A DNA stretch of 62,426 nucleotides from Didymodactylos carnosus (GCA_905250885.1 CAJNOQ010000216.1:1-62426), one strand, 5' to 3'. Counted from the first letter of the stretch, positions 36,400 through 50,217 are shown. Translations and numbers: made by a program. The notes: a model not told the origin generated them from the sequence alone.

Positions 36400-39172
36400 T
36401 TAATTATGTTTTGTTAAAAGTTTAAAAAATAAGAAAAATGCCTAGGAGTACAAGAATTCATTTTATATTGGCTATGAAACAAATAGCTGTCAATATATTT
36501 TTGCCAAAATAATCGTTACTGCATCTAAAAGAAAAATAAATCCATTAACAGAAAAATGTACTCAGCTTGAACATTCCAATCGTTACATCTTGACGAAAAT
36601 CCTACGATCCGGTAATCGGATTTCAACGAAATTCAGTACAAATCTGTTAGATTCGATCAGACATGGATATGCAACATGTTTGAAAATAGATAAAGAAGAA
36701 GCTAGTAACCTATGTCAAAACGATGCATTGATTTGTTTTCTCCATACCTTTATATATATAATTATTTAAGTTAATTTATTTGTCAGAAAGAGCACACTTT
36801 GAAATACAAAGAAACGTGTTTAGTTTATTTTTACTAATAAATTAAATCTTTGGATAAATAAGAACTACAAACAATGCAAACAACTAGCTCTGAAGCAAAA
36901 AAACTATTTATAATTGTAGCCCAAATTCAGAAAAACGTAGACGAAATGGACTAAGACGCATACAAGACATGACGGTAAGTATTCGTTTTAAAACGTTTTA
37001 AAACTTAAGTAAGTTAATTCTCCACAATGTTTCTGATAGTATCTGCGCTTTTCTGGTTTTAATGAATGATAAATTTCAAAATATTCAACTGTATATGAGA
37101 TTAGCGAATGCAGCGTCAGAGTAGCAATTGTTTTTCTTTGTCTCACCGATAGTTTAGCGGGCAAAAAGCAACACGTTCACTTAATTAACATATAGTGTCT
37201 TTAATCCATCCAAAGATGTTCCGTTCTACAAGCACATTTTATTTGATTAATGTAATATATACATTTTATATTGATGAAGTTACTTCTCAGCACGCGCGAT
37301 CTGTTTACTCATACTCATCTCGACATTTCTTTTGATTGGTCTTGAACCGCAGGCCAACAAACGTTAAGCAAAGAAACGAGTAATAAGTCTATCCATCGTA
37401 GACTTCAGGCGTTTTCTTGTCATGTAGATGGTAGCAAAAATGTATTCTAACTTACATTTTTGATAAAACACTACAACAAGTGCTTCAAAAGATGTCGCTT
37501 TCGCCTTATCTTCAAAGATTTAAGCAATGCTATACTTCTATTGGTTTTAGGTGTGTTCCATGGTTTAACCCAAAACAAAATTTATTTGATTTCTTAATCT
37601 TGAGTCGTAAAAAATAAAAACAAGATACAAGATACGTATTTCTTTTCACTAAAAAAAAGTTCTTCCTTTTCTACACTCTTCACCCCAGTCAATCATGTGA
37701 TTTCGATGATACCTGATTATACGGATTTAGGTAAAAAGATGATTCGGATCTATAACAGCTGTAGATGAACGATGTGCAATTATTTGCTTAAAACTAATTT
37801 CTACACATTATAATTGCTCTTCTCATTTTATTTTTCAAAAGATAAGCTAAACACTCAGAAGATTGCTAAACTTAAGATGGACGGTGAGCAATAAAACTCC
37901 GTTTTGTTATTAGTTTTTCCCTTATTACGCGGTTTTCGATTCGAAAGACTCGAAGTAGCCATATTACAAAAACCTTGTAATATCCGTAAAAATGTCTTCC
38001 TGTGAATATTTATCATATTGAATTGACCAAAAGAACAAAAAACAAAGATCAACGTTATGAGTATAATTGTTTATACATTTTCCTCTTGCAGATAGTTTTG
38101 AGAAAACTTATTAATCAAAAAATTCTTGTTTTTTTAGTAAATGAACGTTTGTAGAAAACTTTCTGTTATTCTTTGCAAAATAAAATATTTTTGCAAAGGT
38201 CAACACTTATAATAAAAGATATATTTGCGTAAATGCTTTCTTATTCGAAAACACATTGAACAAGCAATTGTTCTCTTCTTTCAACAAATTAGTTGCTATT
38301 CTGCATAATCGATTTTTTTTCCTCACACATGATGATTAATTCACAAATAAATCTGACAAAATATAACCAGGTATGGTTTCCATCTGATGCAATTGTTTTG
38401 CAAAACTGATAAGCCACATTTAACCTGTGATTGCATCATCGCACGTAATTGCTCAATTACATTGCTTTTCACTTCTTCTAGTGCACATAGCTATATATAT
38501 AAAGAGGAGAGTCAAAGAAAAGAAATAGTTTATATGTTCAACGTATTATGGCAATATTGTCTTTTATTCAGAAGTACTCGTTTTTTTTTTTATTCTTCGC
38601 TCTTTTTTTAAATATAACACGTGCTTTACATTGAAAAAATCGACATTCGTTATACGTACGCTTTGTCTATAGTACATTAAACAGATTTCATCCTTACTCT
38701 TCAACTCAATATGTACTAATTATTATTTTCTCGTTTTGTCTAAGAGTGGAATCAGTTTTGGGTAAAAAAAATGTCAGAAAAAATAAAAAATAATTTGAAT
38801 TATTTTTTTTATCAGCTGTGTAAATATAATAATTGTTTATATCAATTTTTATGTATTTAAATAAAAATTTCATATGCGATATTCACCAGAGAATCTGCGT
38901 AACATAATAAAAAAAAAATTGTTTATGATTTTAGATATCTGTCTATGTTTACACAATGAAAAATATTGAACATCAATGAACATTTTTTGTTTATGTCGTT
39001 ATTTACGACAAGAAAAAAAATTAAAATTTATTAAAAAACAAATAAACGTTACGTGACAATAGTGGTTTCCACATAATTACGGTAGGTTTTGTTTATATCA
39101 TCTACTATATTTTTCTATCATATATATATTTTTTTTCTTCTTCTAGTGGATAAAAAAGAAACTTGTAAGATA
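36400..39172. other. divergent intergenic region, OTUD7 / exportin-5
   Basis: A 2.8-kb gap between two genes transcribed away from each other, so it should contain both promoters. It is A+T-rich, with no gene and no strong repeat. A polypyrimidine tract ending in TTCTAG at 39141-39146 could be a splice acceptor for a further upstream exon of exportin-5. Confidence 0.5.
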
Positions 39173-42100
39173 ATGCATAACGAATTGGAAATGATGAACG
39201 GTAGTCATTGTCATACATCAAATTTGTTCAATAGAGATAACAGCCAAATCGAACAATTTGATGCACAAATAGAAGCGGTGAGTTACGATTTTAAGTAAAG
39301 CGAAGAAAGACGGGCAACAGATCGATAGAAAATAAAAATAGAAGAGGACAACGACCATTATTTCAGATTTTTCTTCATTGATTTCTATCTAGTTTTTAAA
39401 TTATTGTGAACGTCAGAAGTGTATTCGATTATTTAGGTGACAATGAAAAAGTTAATACCAATTTCACCAACGACTTTATCGCAACCACAACAAATGCAAG
39501 AAAATCTACCGTTTACATCTGATTTATTTCAACGAGTTATTAGCGCTGTATTATGTTCATTTAATCAATTATCATCAAATATTGATAAGCAAGTTGCATT
39601 AGAATATCTAGAAAATTTAAAAGAGAATCATGTTTTACTCTGTTGTACAATTGGATTTGAATTAATTAAACAACAACAACAACCGTTATTACATCATTAT
39701 GGTATACATTTAATAGAGAACATAATTAAATATAAATGGTTAACGTTGAAACAAGATGAAAGAAATATATTACGAGAACAATTATTTTTATTGATTAAAA
39801 ATTGTCTTAATGATACATTTATGGAGCCAATATATATTCGAACAGCATTAGCACGTTGTACTGTTGAAATGATTAAACGTGAATGTTTTGAAAAGGCAAA
39901 TACATCGCTTGAAGAATTGGTAACATTGACTCAGCAAGCAACAATGAATGGTAAGTACATTTTTTATATTGAATATATAAAATGTTTTTAATTTGTTATT
40001 GTGCTGTTTTTAGATGAATTTGGTAATCGTAATTTGACTCAATTAGAATTGATTTTATTAGTATATCGTTTTCTCAATGAAGATTTAACCGTTTATCAAC
40101 AATCAATTCAATCACAACGTCGTAGACAATTATTAAATCAATTACAAAAACGTTTAAGCGATATTCTACCATCATTAATGAGAATTTTAAATTATCTCTT
40201 ATTATATGATCATCAAAAAGTACTAAATAGTGATCGATTAATTGAAACATGTTTATTATGTTTTAATAGTTTTTTATCATGGATTGATTATGCTCAAGTT
40301 GAACAATATGAAACATGTTTAATCGAATTATTTTTAAAATTTTTTCATTTAACTCAACAAATACGTTTAAGACATGCTGTATTCGAATGTTTATTGAATT
40401 TAATTAATCGACGATTTTCCAAACATCAACAACGAATAAATAAAAAACCATTATCAATATCAAATCATTCCTATGAACAGGAAAGAATATTTTTAAATTA
40501 TTTGTTGAATGATAATATATTGGAATTATTCTATCGATTAGTCATGTGCAATAAAACCAATGCTAATAATGAGGTACGATACTAAACAATTTTAGCTTTT
40601 GTTTGTGTAACAAAACTAAAACGACAAATTTTTTCAGAAAGAGAACTTTTGAGAAACTAGAATTAAAGGATACACGATTAAAACGAACTCTTTTTCTAAA
40701 TAAACTATTAGAATTGTTCACAAGCTTCTTTTTTTCATTATTCATAGACGATAGACACGATAATTGAACAACTGCGAACATCAATTACCAATGAACATCT
40801 GGCATTTCTTAGGATGATTGGACAATTTTTATTAAAAATGTCCACTCATGTTCTGAATTTATTTCACCAGTTAATATCACGAACACCAGTAGATAATGAA
40901 CTTTTATCATTTCTAATCGAACGTACAAAATCGTTTCTACAATTACTTCTCTTACTAAACGATCATCCATATCATCAATTATCATTAAATTCTTATCAGT
41001 CATTAAACATGTTTATAAGTAAACAACCATCACTCGTTTTTTTATTACTAAATGATCAAGTTTGTATAAAATTAATTGAAAATCTAAAACAATCATTATT
41101 ACGTATTCATTTTTCATCATCATTAACAACAACAATTTTAAACAACACAAATGAACATTTTGCAAAACAATATCAACATAATCAACAATGTTTATGTTAT
41201 ATTATGTATGAATTTGACTCAGAAGAACAATTTTTTTGGAAATTTTTCTCACAATATCGATGTGAATTACAAAAATTAATTAAAACATTTATTGACATGT
41301 TTTTCATCACAGCAACAACGGGTAAGAAGATTAATCATTTATAATCATGTCGTTGTGCAAATTTAATAAAACTATCGTTAAAAAAAACGAATAATATCAC
41401 CAACAAACGTTAGTCTATAAATACTGCCAACGATAAATATTAAAAGAGAATTTATCTTAAAGTTATTTATAAACTCATTTATTTTATTTTTAGGAAGTTT
41501 ATCTGAAGCACAACAATCGAATAATATAAACTATTTAAATTCGATTTTAAAATTTGTGATACAATGTATGATTAATTTAATACAACATACATCAGTTGAA
41601 CTTAATCATCAATCGTCTCTGTTAACAGTTTATCTTATTAGTGAATGGGAATCATTTTATTTGTTAATTGATCATATTTTATTTGTTCTATGTAAACATT
41701 TATTTCCACAAGATATTAACAACAATTTAGCAATTCAACAACAACAATTATTGATGAAACCTGATCTTATTGAACAATTTTTATATACGATAAAATATCT
41801 TTTACAATTTACACCATCAATGAATGAAAGTATACACGGTTATGTACTCAATATATTGTCAGTGATGTTTTTTGTCACAAATTATGATCAAACTTTAGCA
41901 ATACAAATTTTGCAACGTTTATTAACAACTTATCAACATAATCAACAACAGTCGATCGGTAAATATACTATTGTCCATATATGAAACTACTATACATATT
42001 TTAATAGAGAAACGAGTTTCTCTTTACTATAGCATGATGATGGTATAATTTTCGTAATCTCTATACTTCTCTTTCTTTGTTTCTTTAGCTGGCACAATGA

Positions 42101-45100
42101 ATAGTGATTATCTATCTGATTTAATACAAAATCAAACGGCAAATGCATTTTTGTATTTATGTAAAAATTACACATTAAAATTAATTGATTATTACATTGA
42201 TTTATATCCCTATTTGTGTCAATTAATTAAAAATGAATTTCAGCAGTATTCGATAAAACTGTCAACAATTATTAATGTTGATGATAATTGTTCAATATTA
42301 AAATTACTCGATGCAACTTTATGTTTAATATATAAAAAATTGACAATCGATACGACAAATGATGAACAAATAAATTATTTTTATGAATTATTAAAACCAA
42401 TTTATGAATTTTTTTCATCGGATGAATTTTTGAACAACTGTTTAACATCATTAACAGCTTTCATTCAATATTTTGGTAAGAAAATGCTTTTTAGTAGATT
42501 AGAACAGTACTGGCGTTGTATTATCCATCAGAAGAAAAGAGATCACTATTTATGACTTAAGACATACATAAATGAATCGAATCAACAGTAGATTACTATT
42601 TATTTAAAAAATAGATGATCTTCACTATTTCTTGAATAACTCTCGAAAAAATATGGATACGAAACTACGGTTTTCATCGTTTGAAAGTTAAGAGCGGAGC
42701 CGTACTTGCCTAAACAAACATACCCTGAAAGCTTTCAAAATACTGCGTCACATTACAGTATGATTTAAATTGCAAAAAGAATCTTTTTATACTTCTCAAG
42801 TTTTTCAGAAAACCAAGATTCAAGACGTTTTCTTTGGATTTATCACACTTCTATATCCTATTTAGCAATAGGATATCCTTTTTGAAGATTCCAGACTATC
42901 TTTCTGTGGAAAAGATCAAAATACTTCTATAAAAACTTTTCGAAAGCTAAACTTTTTGAATCAGAGGTTTAATTATTGTTCTGCTTGAATGACAATGCAA
43001 AAACATTCAAAAATTTTCTATATAAAATGTGTTGTTTTTCAGGCTTTTGTCAAACAAATTTAAAACAAGAGCAAGAATCTATTTATCGCTGGCGACGTCG
43101 ACGTTTAATGCTATGTTTACATTGTTTGTGTTGTATATTAAAATTCTCAAAACAGCAACAAGATCACATACCAATATCATTTAAAACTAAAATTATTCTG
43201 AGTTTGCGGCCATTTCTGTTTGATTATGTATTAAAAATAATTCGATATCTTAATCAATTATACGATCGAAATATAAACCCCTTCTATGATTTAACCAAAA
43301 CAAGTTTACTATCATTTAGTGAAACGGAAAAACAAATCTATTTAGGCACATATGAAAGTAATAATATAACGAAAGCAACAGTCGCAACAACAACGATATT
43401 CAGGTAATTTGTTTTAAGCGTGTTCTTCCCTGTTACTAAAGTGAATAAAGCATTTCCTTCAGTATTATCATTGAGATGATCGGAAAGCTGAAATCGAGAA
43501 GTAGATTGACGAGCAGAGAGCATTCTATAATAGTCGAGTGATTGAAAACAGCTCATTGACTGACTACTTTATTTTTACTTTCTAATAATGGATTTTCGCG
43601 ATAACACTTATGTTTGTAAAATATCGGTGGATGCAGCTATGCCTTTATTTTTCGATCTGCAGTTTTAAATGAGGCCCTCGTACAGACGCTTAGACCCTCT
43701 ATTCGTATCCCATCAACTTACAATCATTTGTCTATTCTAGCCCATCAATGTTATCTGATAATCCGTTTCATGTTGTACAACAACCTTCCTCACAATTTAA
43801 AGGATCAAATCGTTCGTGTGAATATCAACTACGCGATTATACTCATCGTTTATTCGATATTTCGTATCAATTATTAGGAAGTTATTTTGTTTATGATCAT
43901 GGTTTATATTCAATTAAAACAAAAGAAGTAACAAATAATAAATTAAATGATGAGCAACAAGAACAATATTTTTTATCATCATTTTTACAAACAATTTTAT
44001 TTGAAAATTTAAATACGATACCACCATTTCGTTTACGAATTATATTAAGACATTTTTGCCGTCCATTTGTTGAACATTTTTCTTTATTAATTGTACCACA
44101 GCCACAACAATCGTCAATGAATGAATTATTTTCATCATTTTTAGACATATTTTTACCCTATATTCAACAGCGTTTAAGACAAATGTGGCAAAATTTATTG
44201 TCAGATGAAGTACAACAACAGTCACAACAGAATCAATTGAACGATTCTTGTGTTTCAGATGAAGTTATTGAAGAATGTTTATGTGTTTTATTGACAAGAG
44301 ATTTTGTTGATATATTAAGACACTTTATTTTGAAACCAATTATATCAGTCAGTGGTAACAAAAAACAAGATAATCAACGTAAAATATCAACAAGTAAAGT
44401 ATCAAATGGAACTCATGAAATGAACTATATAGAAGATAACGATATCGATGCAACGCTAGACGATGTTGATAATAATAACAGCAACGAACAATTTACGATT
44501 AAACAATTAAATATATCAAATGAAAAAATCGAATACAATGATTTATTTTTATATTTGATTAAAATATGTCGAAGTGGTAAGTTGAAAAGAATTTAAGGAA
44601 AAGCTTGACGAGAAGTTTTGAAGAAGACTGATTTGAATATTGCAGATCCATCAAAAGTGGGCTTGATTCAGTTTTGAACAATTGTTTTTCGAAGGATCTG
44701 TAAAAAATAGAAAGATTTTGGAAAAAAAATTCTTTTTTTGATTGGTGAAGTCATCAAGTCATAGTTTTCACTGTCTTGTATTTTCATCGTCATTTTCAAC
44801 ATTATATTTAAAGATTTGTATCAAAAATACAAATATGCTCTTTGGGATTAATATGAAAGAATTAGGTTACTGCTGATCAAAAATAAATCTCTACTTCCGT
44901 ATGAAATGATGTTCTCTGATGAGAAGTAAATCCTAGTAAAGCATCTGTAACATTTTTTCACTCCTTTCTACTTTGAAAAAGAATTTGCAGTTTTGGTTCG
45001 GCTTGAACTATTTGAAAAACGAATAGGTGCGGCTTTTTTAAAAAGTAGAAATCTCTGATATGCGGATTTGCCGGTATAAATTCTGATAACCATAGTTTAT

Positions 45101-45652
45101 ATGATCAAACGATACACTTAAAGTGCGGTTTAATTTTGTTTTTCAGGCTCAAATTCAACATCATATCGTACATGTATGAATTTATTTACTTCTGTTATAC
45201 AAATTCTATTCGAATCTTTAACATTTCCTGATGCCTATTGTGTTAATCGTTTTCTTCCAATTATTCTTCCATTGATGAGATTACATCATGATATAACAAA
45301 AATGGACACTATTATCATATTAGATGTAAAACTATTATTTGGTTGTTTACTAAAATCATTACAACGTCATGGTGAAAATGAAGGTCTAATTACAAACATA
45401 ATATCATTAATTGGTCATCTGTATGAATTATGGTACGATAAATATTTATCATTTATGGATGATTTGTTTATTACGACTATACCAAATTTCAATACCGAAT
45501 TATTAGCGACATATAAAATGAGAATATGTCCAACGGAACATAAGAAACAATTAACAGAACGAGAACGACGTGAGATAGTTAAAAATTTATTTGGTTTACT
45601 CATTGGATATACGAATAAAAAAGAAACATTGAAAAATAACACATCTCGTTAG
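39173..45652 (+). CDS. XPO5: Exportin-5 (XPO5) homologue
   Basis: Karyopherin-beta of the HEAT-repeat type that carries pre-miRNA and other double-stranded RNAs from nucleus to cytoplasm with RanGTP. Nine exons: 39173-39277, 39437-39950, 40014-40573, 40748-41321, 41494-41958, 42089-42475, 43043-43403, 43741-44576 and 45147-45652, in continuous phase, about 1435 aa (human 1204). The N-terminal repeats match the family at YGIHLIENIIKYKWLTLKQD and RTALARCTVEMIKRE. The middle has LELILLVYRFLNEDLTVYQQ and FDSEEQFFWKFFSQY. The C-terminal half has NTIPPFRLRIILRHFCRPFV and CVLLTRDFVDILRHF, and the end TYKMRICPTEHKKQL is conserved with the exportin-5 tail. The start is uncertain. The family N-terminus corresponds to exon 2, where an ATG lies at 39443; exon 1 adds 35 codons and its frame is open further upstream. 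Identification comes from order and spacing of motifs and was not tested by search. Confidence 0.88.
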
Positions 45653-46321
45653 GAGTATATTTAATTACAAGACATTAACTGGTGCTAAAGTTTTGAACAG
45701 TTCGTTTCTAGTCTACTAATCCGTGTTTGCTCATTAGATTAGAAGTTAAAAATTATATGAAAAAGTATTGGTTTTTTCTTATTATTCCATACTATTCGCT
45801 CAACATTCTTCCAAATTTTTATTTAAAAACCGTTTATTCTCACTTAATAGAATGGCAGTGGTATTGTTGTTGTTGTTGTTTTTCTTTTAAACTTTCTTAA
45901 AACTTTGTTATCTCTTTTTTTCATTTGTTTGTTTGTTATACAGTTGTTTTTTTGTTGATTATTAGTTATCTGTTTATTGAGAATAATGTTTTTTTATTCG
46001 TGTTGTTATTAAATGATCATATAAAAGTATCAATCAACAGGGTATTCTTTAGTTCAGTTTATTCTGGCATAACTATGGATGCATGAAAAAGTTTTGCTAG
46101 TGCAAAAGTTTGCAACAAAAGAATATGGATTTGATTAAGAATCTATGCAGATAACTTTGTCGACATGCTCACAGAGAAAGAAGAAAAGGGACAAACAAAA
46201 AAGTAAAGAAGAGAACAAAATAACAACAAAGACGAAAACGGAAACAAAAAACATCATTAGTCTTACATTTAAAGAAAGAGTTTGAGAGCATCTTTAAAAG
46301 CAGCGAGAACCGGTTTGGAGA
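45653..46321. other. 3' flank of exportin-5
   Basis: T-rich sequence with a GTT-rich run (45858-45882) and poly-A/poly-T tracts. No gene is present. It ends at the retrotransposon relic. Confidence 0.5.
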
Positions 46322-47367
46322 CTATATACTCCATTGATAGAGGATTCCAGTCATTAGGAGTTTTTCAGAAAACAGGGACTGGACCGACTCATACGTGATA
46401 AAAGGCACTTCTACCGCTCGAGAATTCGTGCTACAGCGAAGTGACCTCGTGTTCCTAACTGCAGTTGTATACTCTTGACGATTGAGGAGAGAAAAGTTGT
46501 TATATAGTTTGTAAAAAGAGACAAGATGAAAAAGGTGCCTACCCCCGGTAAGATCAGGCAGCCGCAACTGGATAGCCAGAGCATTACTGTCTATTTCAAG
46601 ATCAAAGTTTCTGGTAATAATGCGCGCCACAAGCTTCTGAAGAGTATCTAGTGGAGCAAGATGTGTGGAAAAGTTGGCTACTGTCCATTGACAGGGAAAG
46701 ATACCTGTTTTAATTGACTGAGATATATCAGTAATCGTAAGGGTTTTCAGGTAGAAGAAAGAAGTGAATAATCAAGACAAGATTCTTTTGTCGTGGTTAC
46801 TAGAATGTGAGCATTCTCCTCCGAAAACACTTGCCAGTTTAGAAAAATATTCGTCCCGAATGAAGGTGGATAAAAGAGATAATAATAAGACTTACAAATA
46901 ATGAAGATACGATCGTTAATGGTGACGCTTACCATAAGAGATTCTGTGTCAGTATCCGCCGCGATGATAGAATATTGCAATAAACCAGAGACATAGACTA
47001 GACTACCACCCCCATGGTAATTACGATCTCGCCTATAAAGGGAATAACCACCAATATGACACTCTTGATCGGAAATATCAGAAGATAGGTTAGTTTTCTG
47101 AAGAGGTATGATGTGTGGTTTTGTTGATAAGACGGTTTCCTGGAACATATCAAAATGAGTTGTTAGATTCTGTATGTTGTGGTTCAGAACAGCAAGTTTA
47201 TAGTTAGCCCTGTTGCAAAAAACATTAGGCTGCCAGAACGAAGCTAACGGGTTCAAATCAGAGGAAGAGATAGGTAAACTGCTATCAGACGACGAAAAAT
47301 CAATGTTAGTGGGATTAAGAAAAAGAGAAAAACCATCAAAATGGTTAGATCCTTCAGGGTTACACAT
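46322..47367 (-). mobile_element. internally deleted non-LTR retrotransposon
   Basis: Reading the minus strand from 47367, an APE-type endonuclease piece is visible: LAVLNHNIQNLTTHFDMF, KPHIIPLQKTNLSSDISD and GGYSLYRRDRNYHGGGSLVY. This is the usual LNARSL / KPHIICITETWLSSDISD / GYSLYRRDR pattern of CR1/Jockey/L2-like ORF2. The frame stops at 46747. Immediately after it, in another frame, comes a reverse-transcriptase N-terminal piece (SIKTGIFPCQWTVANF) fused directly to the post-RT region (YSTHL-like FSTHLAPLDTLQKLVARIIT, then LPDLTGGRHLFHLVSFYKLY). The catalytic RT core with the YxDD motif is missing, so the copy is dead. No poly-A tail or target-site duplication was identified. Confidence 0.82.
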
Positions 47368-49224
47368 AAAAGACTGGAGTGACGTGTCAATTGGTGGTTC
47401 AATATAATTAAATAGACTTCTTAAAATAGTCGTCCATTGAACGACTTATTCTGTACCGCTTTTGCTCACTTAGAAACTCAAATAATCAAGAGATAACGAT
47501 AACGGCCTTTTACTATTTAAACAGTACAACGCTAGTTAAACGTCGTTCAGAAGGATACCGAGTTTTATTTTTTCATTAAAATTTTTTCACTGTGAAATGC
47601 TCTGTTACTAAATCGCCTAATGTTAACAATAAAATAACATACCATATTGCACCTCTTCAGGGATACAGTGATGTATATTGGAACTTTTTTTAGCTTTCAT
47701 TTTTAATATTTTTTTTAGTAGTAATTTTATTTAGTCCATGATATTAAAACTGACTTGGTGATCATAAAAGTTTAAAAGAAACTTTGTCTAGATCATACCG
47801 AAAATTCATTAAGGCATTGTGCAAAGTTATACGAAAAAGATTTTCGAAACTTTAACTTGCCATTATTGCATAACTGCCGGTGCCGATACTCAACGAAACG
47901 AACAGGCATTTGTATCTTTGACATTTTTTCCTATGAGCCTATAGTTTCGATAACATGCAGGCTGACAATTCTATATCATTCTCTCATGCATAACTTTTTG
48001 CAATGAAATTTCCCTGTTTTGATCCACAATTTACAATTTTGCATCAAAGAAAGAGTCAGAAAGAAATCATAGACTAGATGCCAATTACTCTTCAGGAAGA
48101 TTAGAAAGTCGACTGAGTGAAACGGTAAACAGACGAAATTAGAACATCCAGAAAGTTATAACAGTTTCACTGTCTCCCAAGAAGAATGTACATTGCTATA
48201 TCAGCTGATCATTATCGTGTCATATATTCTACTATAGTATAGCTTTCATCACATCCAGTACTGTAGCATATACTCACTATAAAATGAACAATCACGTGAC
48301 GATTAATTATCTCATAGGAAAAACGATAGTTATCTCAAAAATATACTCATTTTGTGCACCAATTGTAGGATAACTAAAGAAAATATCCGAAAACTAACTT
48401 TAGATGTGTCATCTACACGTCCTCTACTTTCGAATCATCAATGTGTGTGATTTGAGATAACCGAGAATGAGTGTCTGACTCGAACGCGAAAACCCAGTGT
48501 GGAAAGAAAGAAAAAATTTTCTGGGTGAAAAGCAATAAGTTTCCTTGGGTTTCACTCAGTCTACTTAACTGAAGATTAAATTCAAAGTTCGTACTAAATT
48601 TCGATTCACATTTTTGTATAAGAGGAATAATACAGAGTTGATGTTTATGGAACGAGGAAAACAGGGACTGTTTGGTCAAACAGAGATGTTTCTTTGTTGT
48701 TCAGCAATATTTATCCCAATTCTTGACCCATCTGGTAGTTAACCTCGAAACTTTTTTGAGGAAAACGTAGAAAAGTTCACTCATATAATTTTAGTTATGA
48801 TTGACACTCTAACGATAAAATCTGTTGAATGAAACACTGGAATAAATGCCTTTTTTGTGATCATCCTCGTCAAAGCGGCATTGGCTTGCAGCAGACCTGA
48901 CAATGCACGGACGGAAAACAATTGTCTAGTCTTAATAAACATAAATAAGTCTTTACAGGAATTGATTCCAACCTGTGGCGCAAACAAACCATGCGACGAT
49001 TGTGAACTAAGAATTGTCAACTAAATGCTTGGACGTATTAGTAAATGGTGATATTTGACCAGACACAGTCTGAAGTTGTTGGAAAATTACATAAGAAACG
49101 TGTTTTATGCAAGTTGTTATATTGGATTACCTAAACCGAAATTATACATATTTATATACGAAGACACAGAATACAATTGGTTTAGATGATATTTCACATG
49201 AATAATATCTGTAACAACGTTATT
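47368..49224. other. gap between retroelement and CDC23 relic
   Basis: No gene is supported. Frames at 48413-48679 and 48781-49020 (minus) carry no recognisable domain. A short plus-strand word LNAWT near 49015-49040 could be a further worn piece of the CDC23 relic, but stops surround it. Confidence 0.45.
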
Positions 49225-49989
49225 AGATTAAATGGCTTATGGTACAATGCTTGAAAAGAAGTATATGAACGAACACAAACAATAAATGAAGCAAAAGAAT
49301 GTTATTGGCGTGATTATTGTGTTGGTGATATTGAAGAAAATATATTGATAAAATATGTGGAGTGCAGAGACTGAAATGGATCGGATCAATCTTCGGGTCA
49401 AATAAAAAAATATTTCGGATCTCGTTCGAGTCACCGGAAAAAATTTTCAATTTTTCATGTGTTTTTCTGCGAAAAATCTAAAGTTACACCCCCTTTTTTT
49501 TTGGTGCGAAAATTGTTTTTTCGGGTTCATTCGGATCACGGAAAAAAATTTCAGGTCGGGTTCGAGACGGGTCATAAAACGTTTGGACCAGATCGAGTTG
49601 GATTCGGGTCAAACTCGTTTGACCGAATTCAGTCTCTGGTTCAGTGTGTAGTTTGGAAATGGAAAGGTTATAGTTTGTAATGGTTATTGTTTTTGACTCC
49701 AGTATATGTGATCATTTAAAAGACAAAGAAGATGCAGCACGAGGCTACATGCGATTGATTCGCACGCAAGAAATGGGACAAGTATAACTGTTCTTATTTT
49801 AATTGATAACTCAATAAAAATTTACAATTTATTAGGTTAAAAGTTTTCAAGAATTTGGCCGAATTCTTGGCTAATTATCATTTAAAAGATCAGTTTGATC
49901 AAGCTTGTACATATGCGCGAAAATGTTTAGAATTTTTAGGAGTTTGCATGGGTCATTATTGTTCTATTTTCATTCAACATATTTTTTAG
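49225..49989 (+). pseudogene. CDC23/APC8 C-terminal TPR relic
   Basis: CDC23 is a TPR scaffold subunit of the anaphase-promoting complex. Three pieces in order match its C-terminus. 49225-49364 reads IRLNGLWYNA, stop, KEVYERTQTINEAKECYWRD, YCVGDIEENILIKYVE, matching the family pattern LW.ALG.CYEK, EAKKCYWRAYCVGD. 49698-49783 reads CDHLKDKEDAARGYMRLIRT (family LNESEQAAQCYIKYIQ). 49837-49989 reads LKVFKNLAEFLANYHLKDQF then DQACTYARKCLEFLG (family FRYLAQYYFKCKLWDEASTCAQKCC). Damage seen: a TGA at 49252-49254, a 274-bp MITE inserted at 49365, and a frame that does not join across the 52-nt intron 49784-49835. The intron remains, so this is a fragment of a duplicated gene and not a processed copy. 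The intact gene is not in the window. Confidence 0.75.
49365..49638. mobile_element. hAT-like MITE, 274 bp, inside CDC23 relic
   Basis: The ends are perfect 11-bp inverted repeats, CAGAGACTGAA and TTCAGTCTCTG. Flanking octamers GTGGAGTG (49357-49364) and GTTCAGTG (49639-49646) match at 6 of 8 positions, consistent with an 8-bp hAT target-site duplication. The interior repeats words such as TTCGGGTC, GGATC and GGTCGGGTTCGAG. There is no coding capacity. Confidence 0.82.
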
Positions 49990-50217
49990 AATCGTTATTT
50001 GTTAGATACCCGTTGACAATTGTTTTTTTTCATCTATAATTTTGTATAATGTTAAATTTTAATTGTTAATTGAAATACACTTACTGTTTTAAAACAATCT
50101 TAAATTATAGCATGTTATAGTTGAGACAATGTGTCACAGGCAACTACGTGCTATTGGGAAATGATCTCTCTAACGCTAAACTTCAGTGCCATTTGTGCTA
50201 GGCAGAATATGGAAAAA

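Noticed and set aside
46747-47367. Host gene with endonuclease domain
   Set aside because: The motif order and adjoining RT fragments identify a non-LTR retrotransposon remnant and not a cellular AP endonuclease.
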